Shown here one piece after another: positions 1 to 5,327 of a DNA stretch of 11,264 bases. Origin of the DNA: Steroidobacteraceae bacterium (GTDB lineage Bacteria > Pseudomonadota > Gammaproteobacteria > Steroidobacterales > Steroidobacteraceae); the NCBI GenBank assembly GCA_013044085.1, contig JABEVI010000279.1, positions 1-11,264 of the forward strand, in the 5' to 3' direction. The translations under genes and the position numbers were made by a program. The notes under the pieces were generated by a model that saw only the letters and a list, made by a program, of their open reading frames with translations, made no database searches and was not told where the DNA came from. Each line of letters opens with the position of its first letter. Position 1 is the stretch's first letter.

Positions 1-1017
1 GCACTGCCGCAACTGCGCACGCATTTACCGGGAAAGCTGGGTGGCCCGGTGGTCGATTCCCGCCGCCAACTGTGGTCGGTTGCGGGCTATCTGAACATGG
101 TGGTCGAAGGCGTGTTCGGCCTGCAGTCGGATGGACGCATCGCGCCCGAGATACCGGCAAGCCTGGTGCCGATGTTATTCGGCACGCGGCGCACGATCCA
201 ATTGCACACGCCGACGCAAACCGTGGTTTTGCGGCGGCCGGGCGCGCTCAAGGGCAACTTGCTGGTGGCCGCGAACATCGCGCGCCATGGCACCACCACG
301 CGTGTGCTACTCAAGGCCATCCACGTGGCGGCCGCGCCGCTGCGCGCCCCGCTACCGGTGTTTGCCCCGGCCACACCCGCGCCGCCCAGTGTTAAGCGCA
401 CCGGCGCGAGCTGGCGTGTGCACAGCCTCGTGCCCGCCACGCTATGGATGAATGGCCGCGCGCAGGGAGCGCAGGCCGTGGATTGGCGCATTCGGGCCAG
501 CACCGCGCGACGATGTTTCAGCCTGACCACGCGCGCGCAGGGCGTTGAGTCGGCGCCCAGCGAACCGATTTGCGTCGGCGAGACGACACGCATCGAAGGG
601 CCATGGCCGCGCGAGTGGATCGCGCCGGCCAATGGCAACTACCTGTTGCGATTGGAGTACGCCAACACGCACGGTCCGATCAACACGGGCATTACCGCGG
701 CGGTGAAGCGCATCGAGGTGCACTGCGCCGGCGCATCCGCGCAGATCGTGCCGGTGGTGATGCCACAGGCCATCGGCCTGCAACGTTCCAGCGTGGCACG
801 CTTCCACGCGATGGCCGGCACGCGCTGCGCATTCGCCCTGCGCCAGGGTTTCAACATGAGCTTTCTTGCCGAGGCTGCGTTGTATACCGGCGGTCAGGGC
901 GGCGCCAGCGGGCCGCTGAACGCGGCGAGAATCGGTGCACTTCTCATTTCCCCCTTGGCGGGTGGGCGGGATAAAATGCGCGCCCCATCACAGGCTCGTG
1001 CCGCGAGCGTGCATTGA
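1..1017 (+). CDS. six-hairpin glycoside hydrolase-like protein, C-terminal part (5' end outside window)
   Basis: The reading frame is open from base 1, so the gene starts upstream of the window; the GTG at 49 is an internal valine. The first ~60 visible residues (PVVDSRRQLWSVAGYLNMV, then a VFGL...GRIAPEIPASL segment) look like the last helices of an (alpha/alpha)6 'six-hairpin' glycosidase catalytic domain, where a Trp-containing helix is followed by the 'calculated from the ideal product' type PxIP motif. About 230 beta-rich residues follow, suggesting one or two C-terminal beta-sandwich domains. They end in NMSFLAEAALYTGGQGG and a PLNAARI segment, a pattern I associate with secreted carbohydrate-active proteins of Xanthomonas-type bacteria. 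The exact GH family and substrate cannot be set from this fragment. The last ~25 residues (after LNAARIG) look like read-through of non-coding DNA and contain a promoter-like stretch. The stop lies 12 bp before the SDR gene, so co-transcription is possible. Confidence 0.55.
   Translation, partial: ALPQLRTHLPGKLGGPVVDSRRQLWSVAGYLNMVVEGVFGLQSDGRIAPEIPASLVPMLFGTRRTIQLHTPTQTVVLRRPGALKGNLLVAANIARHGTTTRVLLKAIHVAAAPLRAPLPVFAPATPAPPSVKRTGASWRVHSLVPATLWMNGRAQGAQAVDWRIRASTARRCFSLTTRAQGVESAPSEPICVGETTRIEGPWPREWIAPANGNYLLRLEYANTHGPINTGITAAVKRIEVHCAGASAQIVPVVMPQAIGLQRSSVARFHAMAGTRCAFALRQGFNMSFLAEAALYTGGQGGASGPLNAARIGALLISPLAGGRDKMRAPSQARAASVH
967..985 (+). promoter_or_regulatory. possible -10 promoter element upstream of the SDR gene
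   Basis: GGGATAAAATGCGCGCC lies about 50 bp upstream of the SDR start. TAAAAT (972-977) matches the sigma-70 -10 consensus at five of six positions and is followed by a GC-rich stretch, as is common at proteobacterial promoters. There is no good -35 box at normal spacing (TTGGCG at 955-960 is too close), so this is a weak call. It would give the SDR-ABM-halogenase run its own start inside the end of the preceding gene. Confidence 0.25.
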
Positions 1018-1029
1018 AAGGATTGATTC

Positions 1030-1794
1030 ATGCCCCTGAATCTCGCGCCAGCCAGCCTGCGGGACCGTGTCGTCCTTATCACCGGAGCGTCGTCCGGGTT
1101 CGGTGAAGCCACCGCCGAGTTGTTCGCGCAGGCGGGTGCGCGTCTTGCCCTGAGCGCCCGACGCGTCGACCGGCTCGACGCATTGGCCGCCAAATTGCGC
1201 GCACTGGGCGCCGAGGTGCGGGTGCTTCCGGCCGACCTGGCGGATCCGCATGCGGCACAACAAGTCGTTCGCGACACCGAGGCCGAGTACGGCAGGCTCG
1301 ACGTGCTCGTAAACAACGCGGGGGTGATGTACCTGGAACCGATCGACATCGCGGACCTGGCGCGCTGGCAGCACATGATCCAGCTGAACCTGGTCGGGCT
1401 CATCGCAAGCTGTCAGGCCGCCTTGCCGGGCATGCGGACGCGCAAGGACGGCCACATCTTCAACATCGCCTCCACGTCCGGGCGCCAGGCCAATCCCAAC
1501 GGCGGCGGCTACTCAGCAACCAAATGGGGTGTGGTGGGCTTCAGTGAATCGCTGCGTCGCGAAGCCTACATGGACAATATCCGGGTCACGGTGATCGAAC
1601 CCGGCTTTGCGCAAACCGAGTTGCGCGAGCGCATCTCCCATCCGGCCACTCAGGCCGCCTTGAACAGTTTGGCGCATAGCATGCGTCAACTGCAAAGCGA
1701 GGACATTGCCCGCACCATCGTGTTCTGCGCCGGCCAGCCGGCGCACGTCAATATCAACGAAATTCTGATGCGCCCGACGGACCAGGAGCGTTGA
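1030..1794 (+). CDS. SDR family NAD(P)-dependent oxidoreductase
   Basis: A 254-residue classical short-chain dehydrogenase/reductase, normal in length for the family. The Rossmann nucleotide-binding motif TGASSGFG is at residues 18-25, NNAG at 95-98, and the catalytic tetrad is complete: N120, S148, Y161 and K165 (YSATK), with the standard 13-residue Ser-Tyr spacing. The basic pair R44-R45 at the end of beta-strand 2 favours NADP(H). The start is supported by AAAGGA seven to eight bases upstream of the ATG. It is the first gene of a run with an ABM protein and a halogenase (30 bp gap, then a 4-base overlap involving a mini-ORF), so it probably oxidises or reduces an alcohol/ketone on the same small molecule. 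That role is inference. The closest familiar relatives are YdfG-like serine/3-hydroxy acid dehydrogenases, but substrate specificity cannot be read from the sequence. Confidence 0.93.
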   Translation: MPLNLAPASLRDRVVLITGASSGFGEATAELFAQAGARLALSARRVDRLDALAAKLRALGAEVRVLPADLADPHAAQQVVRDTEAEYGRLDVLVNNAGVMYLEPIDIADLARWQHMIQLNLVGLIASCQAALPGMRTRKDGHIFNIASTSGRQANPNGGGYSATKWGVVGFSESLRREAYMDNIRVTVIEPGFAQTELRERISHPATQAALNSLAHSMRQLQSEDIARTIVFCAGQPAHVNINEILMRPTDQER

Positions 1795-1824
1795 CGCGCG
1801 ATTGCCCACAGGAGAGCTTCCGCC

Positions 1825-2124
1825 ATGATTCTTGAATTCGCCGACATCCGCATTCACGCGGGGAAGCAGGCCGAATTTGAAGCCGCCATCGTCCATGGTG
1901 TGGACAGCGTCATCGCGCACGCCAAGGGATTTCTCGGCTGCGAGATTCGCAAGGGCATCGAGTCCGCCGAGCGCTATCTGCTGATGATTCGCTGGGCCAC
2001 GATCGAGGATCATACCGTGGGTTTCCGGCAGTCCGATGCCTTCACCCGCTGGCGCGCGATCGTCGGCCCCTATTTCGCGGAGCCGCCGCGCGTGGAACAC
2101 TTCGCGCAGGTTGGACGATCATGA
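1825..2124 (+). CDS. antibiotic biosynthesis monooxygenase (ABM) domain protein
   Basis: A 99-residue protein made of one ferredoxin-like ABM domain, the YgiN/ActVA-Orf6/heme-degrading dimeric alpha+beta barrel fold. Visible family signs are the N-terminal strand and helix (ILEFADIRIHAGKQAEFEAA), a central GFLGCEIRKG strand, the W..(I/V)EDH motif (WATIEDH) and a C-terminal FRQSDAFTRWRAIVGPYF helix followed by PPRVEHF. ABM proteins include cofactor-free quinone-forming oxygenases of aromatic polyketides, but also small stress and binding proteins, so the reaction is uncertain. The start is well supported by AGGAGA nine bases before the ATG. Its stop TGA overlaps an ATG (ATGA at 2121-2124) that opens a mini-ORF before the halogenase, which suggests translational coupling. 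Its place between an SDR and a flavin halogenase points to a shared aromatic substrate (inference). Confidence 0.85.
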   Translation: MILEFADIRIHAGKQAEFEAAIVHGVDSVIAHAKGFLGCEIRKGIESAERYLLMIRWATIEDHTVGFRQSDAFTRWRAIVGPYFAEPPRVEHFAQVGRS

Positions 2125-2141
2125 CGAGCAGCACGACTTGA
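2121..2141 (+). other. six-codon mini-ORF between ABM gene and halogenase 1 (leader peptide or frameshift trace)
   Basis: ATG at 2121 overlaps the ABM stop codon (ATGA) and has AGG-TTGGA seven to thirteen bases upstream, so it looks like the expected coupled start of the next gene. It encodes only MTSSTT before TGA at 2139-2141. That TGA overlaps a TTG (2138-2140) in the halogenase frame. Either ribosomes stop and restart here, or one base is missing: adding a single base before 2138 would fuse MTSSTT to the halogenase N-terminus. Confidence 0.45.
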
Positions 2142-3670
2142 ATGACTCGACCGGGCGCCGCATTCGGCGCATCGTGATCGTCGGAGGAGGAACCGCCGGC
2201 TGGATGAGCGCGGCGGCGCTCGCCAATGCAACCAACGGCAACTGTCCCATCGAGCTGATCGAATCCGCCGCGATCGGCACCGTGGGAGTCGGCGAGGCGA
2301 CCATTCCGCCGATCAAGCTATTCAACCAGCAGCTCGGCTTGGATGAGAACGCCTTCGCAGCCGGCACCGGCGGCACGTTCAAGCTCGGCATCGAATTCGT
2401 CGACTGGACGCGGCCCGGCCAACGTTACTTCCACCCCTTCGGCCGGTTTGCGCCCGACTTCGACAGCATCTCGTTGCATCACTACTGGCTGCGCGAGCGC
2501 GGCCGCGGCAGCACAGTACCGCTGCAAGACTACGCGATGGCCTGGGCGGCGGCGCGTGCCGGACGCTTCGACCGGCCAGCTGCCGATCGGCGGCTGGTTT
2601 TGTCGAGTTTCGACTACGCCTATCACTTCGATGCCGCACTCTACGCCGGATATCTGCGTGCCTATGCAGAAAAGCGTGGCGTGGTGCGCACCGAGGGCGA
2701 GATCGTGGACGTGTGCCTTCGCGGCGAGGACGGCTTCATCGAATCGCTCGTGCTCAGGGATGATCGGCGGATACACGGCGATCTGTTCATCGACTGCTCC
2801 GGCTTCCGCGCCCTCTTGATCGCGGGGGCGCTCGAACGCGGATACGACAGCTGGCAACACTGGTTGCCGTGCGACCGGGCCGTCACCGTCGGCTGTGAGG
2901 TCGGCGCCGAGTTACCGCCGTACACGCGCTCTACCGCACGTCCGGCCGGCTGGCAGTGGCGGATTCCGCTGCAGCACCGCACGGGCAACGGTCACGTCTA
3001 TTGCAGCGAATATCTGGGTGACGACGAGGCGGCCGCGGTGCTTCTTGCCAACCTCGACGGCAAGAGCCTCGGCGAACCGCGCCTGATCAGATTCGCCGCC
3101 GGGGCACGGCGCGAATTCTGGTCACGCAACTGCGTCGCCATCGGCCTCGCGGCCGGCTTTCTCGAGCCGCTCGAATCGACGGCCATTCACATGGTCCAGT
3201 CGGCGATCACCCGGCTGCTCGCGCTGTTCCCGGATCGCGATTTCGATCCGCTCCTCGCAGTCGAGTACAACCGCATCACCCGCGTCGAATTCGAACGCAT
3301 CCGTGATTTTCTCATCTTGCACTACCACGCACAGCGCCGCGAGGAACCGCTGTGGCGGTATACGCGCGAGATGCCGATCCCGCAGGAGCTGCAGTACAAG
3401 ATCGACCATTTTCGCCGCCACGGCGGTATCGTCGCCGAGCCGCTCGAGTTGTTCCAGAACTCGAACTGGCTGGCGGTGCTCGTCGGACAGGAGGTTTGGC
3501 CCGAGCATCACCATCCGCTGGCCGATCTACGTGGTGCCGTGGACGCGACTCGCTGCCTCGCAGGCATTCGTGAGGTATTGGAAAAGTCCGCACGGTCGCT
3601 GCCGACCCACCGGGAATTCATCGAGCGCCACTGCCGCGCGACAACGCTGGCGGGTTCCCGCTCCCCTTGA
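2138..3670 (+). CDS. flavin-dependent tryptophan halogenase family protein (Hal1)
   Basis: A flavin-dependent halogenase of the Trp_halogenase family, 510 residues from the TTG start used here. These enzymes use FADH2, O2 and a halide to make hypohalous acid, which is passed to a lysine and then to an electron-rich aromatic. The FAD motif GGGTAGW is at residues 16-22, GVGEATIP at 50-57, the lysine equivalent to PrnA/RebH K79 is K82 (in GGTFKLGIEF), WQWRIP (WxWxIP) at 272-277, and the catalytic glutamate-serine pair is E346-S347 (EPLEST). All are intact. The length and the flanking TonB receptor resemble the BrvH/Xcc-type halogenases rather than PrnA or RebH, so free tryptophan is not necessarily the substrate. 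The frame stays open back to an ATG at 2036, but that would overlap the ABM gene by 89 bp with non-homologous residues. TTG 2138 is the likeliest start in frame. The 3' end is 10 bp from the convergent Hal2 gene. Confidence 0.93.
   Translation: MNDSTGRRIRRIVIVGGGTAGWMSAAALANATNGNCPIELIESAAIGTVGVGEATIPPIKLFNQQLGLDENAFAAGTGGTFKLGIEFVDWTRPGQRYFHPFGRFAPDFDSISLHHYWLRERGRGSTVPLQDYAMAWAAARAGRFDRPAADRRLVLSSFDYAYHFDAALYAGYLRAYAEKRGVVRTEGEIVDVCLRGEDGFIESLVLRDDRRIHGDLFIDCSGFRALLIAGALERGYDSWQHWLPCDRAVTVGCEVGAELPPYTRSTARPAGWQWRIPLQHRTGNGHVYCSEYLGDDEAAAVLLANLDGKSLGEPRLIRFAAGARREFWSRNCVAIGLAAGFLEPLESTAIHMVQSAITRLLALFPDRDFDPLLAVEYNRITRVEFERIRDFLILHYHAQRREEPLWRYTREMPIPQELQYKIDHFRRHGGIVAEPLELFQNSNWLAVLVGQEVWPEHHHPLADLRGAVDATRCLAGIREVLEKSARSLPTHREFIERHCRATTLAGSRSP
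2777..2832 (+). repeat. inverted near-identical block 1 shared by Hal1 and Hal2
   Basis: These 56 bases, which encode the GDLFIDCSGFRALLI region, match the reverse complement of 4507-4562 with three differences. Confidence 0.85.
2944..3009 (+). repeat. inverted near-identical block 2 shared by Hal1 and Hal2
   Basis: These 66 bases cover the WxWxIP motif and match the reverse complement of 4330-4395 with five differences, four of them synonymous. Confidence 0.85.
3114..3190 (+). repeat. inverted near-identical block 3 shared by Hal1 and Hal2
   Basis: These 77 bases cover the segment from FWSRN to the EPLEST active-site motif. They match the reverse complement of 4149-4225 at 75 of 77 positions, with both differences synonymous. 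Identity falls away on either side. Confidence 0.9.
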
Positions 3671-3680
3671 CCCCGGCTCA

Positions 3681-5186
3681 TCATGCATTGGGTGCGGCGG
3701 CGCAATGCTGCGCAATGAACCGCTCGTGGCCGTCCATGCGCTCCACGGCGCCGCGAATCAGTGCGCGGATGGTGCCGAGGAACTCGTCGAGTTTCTCCCG
3801 CGGCAGCTCGTCGGCGATCGGATGATGCCGCCCCGGCAGAACACCCTGCCCTATCATGACCTGCAGCCACGACGGTTCGGCGAACAATTCCTCGCCCTCG
3901 CGAAAAATCTGTCCGGAACTGCGGAATAGATCCAGCTTGCGCTGCAGGCTGGCCGGCGCCGGCAGCGCACCGCAACGCCGCCAGAAGGGCGTATCGCGCC
4001 GCTCCGTCGTCCGATAGTGCAGCACCAGGAAGTCACGCACCTGTTCGTATTCTTCGCGGGTCTTACGGTTGTACTCCTCGCTGAGCGCCGGATCGAATCC
4101 GCGGTCCGGGAACAGCGTCAGCAACCGGTTGACGCCCGACTGGATCAGGTGAATGGCCGTCGATTCGAGCGGCTCGAGAAAGCCTGCCGCGAGGCCGATG
4201 GCCACGCAGTTGCGTGACCAGAATTTTTGTCGTGCACCGGCGTTGAACGCGATCCTGCGCGGATCGCCGAGCGCCCTGCCGTCGAGACTGCGAAGCAGAA
4301 TCGCCGTGGCCTCGTCTTCACTCATGAACTCGCTGCTATAGACGTGGCCATTGCCCGTACGGTGCTGCAGCGGGATCCGCCACTGCCAGCCGGCCGGCCG
4401 CGCGTTGGCCTGGGTATAGGGCCGCATCGGAGCGACGGGTTCGCTCGGCACCGCCAGCGCCCGGTCGCAGGGCAGCCAGTCGCGCCAGTCATCGAAGCCA
4501 CAGCGCAGCGCCCCCTCGATCAAGAGGGCTCGGAAGCCCGAGCAGTCGATGAACAGATCGCCTTCAATGCGCTCGCCGCTCTCGAGCCGAACCGCCTCGA
4601 TGTAACCGTCCTCGCCGCGCAGTCCGACGTCGACGACGGTTCCCTCGGTTCGCCTTACCCGGTGTTTCTCAGCGTAGGCTCGCAGCACCTGACCATAGAG
4701 CGCCGCGTCCAGATGAAACGCATACTTGATGCCGCTGATCGGGCTGCGGCCCACCTGTTCAATGCGCGCCATGCGCCCCTCCCCGGCCGCCGCGGCATTG
4801 AGCGAGTAGCTCCAAAGGTCCGCCGCTCCCGTGCCGCCACGCAGCCAGTAGTGTTGGAACGGCAGCAGCCCGAGCGGCAAGCCGACGTCGCCGAAAGCGT
4901 GCAGATAGGAGTGTCCAATACGGAGCCAGTCGTTGAATTGAATGGCGAGTTTGAACGTCCCGCCCGTCGCGCGCAGCATCGCGTCCTCGTCGATACCGAG
5001 GAATCGATTGACGTGGCGGATCTGCGGGATGGTCGCTTCGCCGACTCCGACGATGCCGATCGACTCGGACTCCACGACGCGGATTTCGAGGCGCTCGCCC
5101 ATGGCGCAACTCAAGACCGCCGCGGTCATCCACCCGGCGGTACCGCCCCCGACGATCACCACACGCTTGACGGGTAAGACGGCCAT
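3681..5186 (-). CDS. flavin-dependent tryptophan halogenase family protein (Hal2)
   Basis: A second flavin-dependent halogenase of 501 residues, paralogous to Hal1. GGGTAGW is at residues 13-19, GVGEATIP at 47-54, the catalytic lysine is K79 (TGGTFKLAIQF, the same number as in PrnA), WQWRIP at 267-272 and the catalytic E341-S342 in EPLEST. All key residues are present, so it should be active given FADH2. The ATG at 5186 is preferred because VKRVVIVGGG follows within a few residues, as in the family, and AGGG and GGAG lie just upstream. The frame is open further upstream to 5303, but that part runs through the terminator of the receptor gene and is not protein-like. It lies downstream of the TonB receptor on the same strand, separated by a strong terminator, and converges on Hal1. 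Having two different copies suggests two positions or two substrates are halogenated (inference). Confidence 0.93.
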   Translation of the reverse strand: MAVLPVKRVVIVGGGTAGWMTAAVLSCAMGERLEIRVVESESIGIVGVGEATIPQIRHVNRFLGIDEDAMLRATGGTFKLAIQFNDWLRIGHSYLHAFGDVGLPLGLLPFQHYWLRGGTGAADLWSYSLNAAAAGEGRMARIEQVGRSPISGIKYAFHLDAALYGQVLRAYAEKHRVRRTEGTVVDVGLRGEDGYIEAVRLESGERIEGDLFIDCSGFRALLIEGALRCGFDDWRDWLPCDRALAVPSEPVAPMRPYTQANARPAGWQWRIPLQHRTGNGHVYSSEFMSEDEATAILLRSLDGRALGDPRRIAFNAGARQKFWSRNCVAIGLAAGFLEPLESTAIHLIQSGVNRLLTLFPDRGFDPALSEEYNRKTREEYEQVRDFLVLHYRTTERRDTPFWRRCGALPAPASLQRKLDLFRSSGQIFREGEELFAEPSWLQVMIGQGVLPGRHHPIADELPREKLDEFLGTIRALIRGAVERMDGHERFIAQHCAAAPNA

Positions 5187-5268
5187 TAGCCCTGTGCTCC
5201 GAGTCCAGGCAACGATTCTACCTGCCGCCGCGAGGATGCGGGCAGGAAGGGCGCCCTGCCGGGCGCAC
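5187..5268 (-). promoter_or_regulatory. Hal2 upstream region with -10-like box and two small hairpins
   Basis: On the minus strand TAGAAT (5220-5215) matches the -10 consensus at five of six positions and would give a leader of about 20 bases before the Hal2 ATG. No convincing -35 box is seen. Just upstream are two 6-bp inverted repeats: CCTGCC/GGCAGG at 5221-5226/5241-5246 and GCGCCC/GGGCGC at 5251-5256/5261-5266. As the receptor transcript should end at the terminator at 5269-5300, Hal2 probably needs its own promoter here. Confidence 0.3.
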
Positions 5269-5300
5269 AAAAAAAACCCCGCTGGCGTGCGCCAGCGGGG
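5269..5300 (-). terminator. strong intrinsic terminator of the TonB receptor gene
   Basis: On the minus strand a perfect 10-bp stem, CCCCGCTGGC paired with GCCAGCGGGG (5300-5291 with 5286-5277), closes a four-base loop and is followed directly by eight T residues (5276-5269). It begins 28 bases after the receptor stop codon. This is a textbook Rho-independent terminator. On the plus strand no T tract follows, so it acts in one direction. A weaker hairpin (AGTTCC/GGAACT, 5303-5320) lies between it and the stop codon. Confidence 0.93.
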
Positions 5301-5327
5301 CAAGTTCCCTCGATGGAACTTCGATCA

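Noticed and set aside
2036..2137. ATG 2036 as start of Hal1
   Set aside because: It would overlap most of the end of the ABM gene, and the extra 34 residues are Arg/Ser-rich and unlike halogenase N-termini.
4153..4341. A short open frame whose start resembles one antisense to Hal1 (2998-3186)
   Set aside because: The similarity comes from the near-identical inverted halogenase blocks read on the wrong strand, not from a conserved small protein.
4227..5177. A 316-codon open frame on the plus strand
   Set aside because: Antisense to Hal2, with no recognisable motif; explained by codon bias of the real gene.
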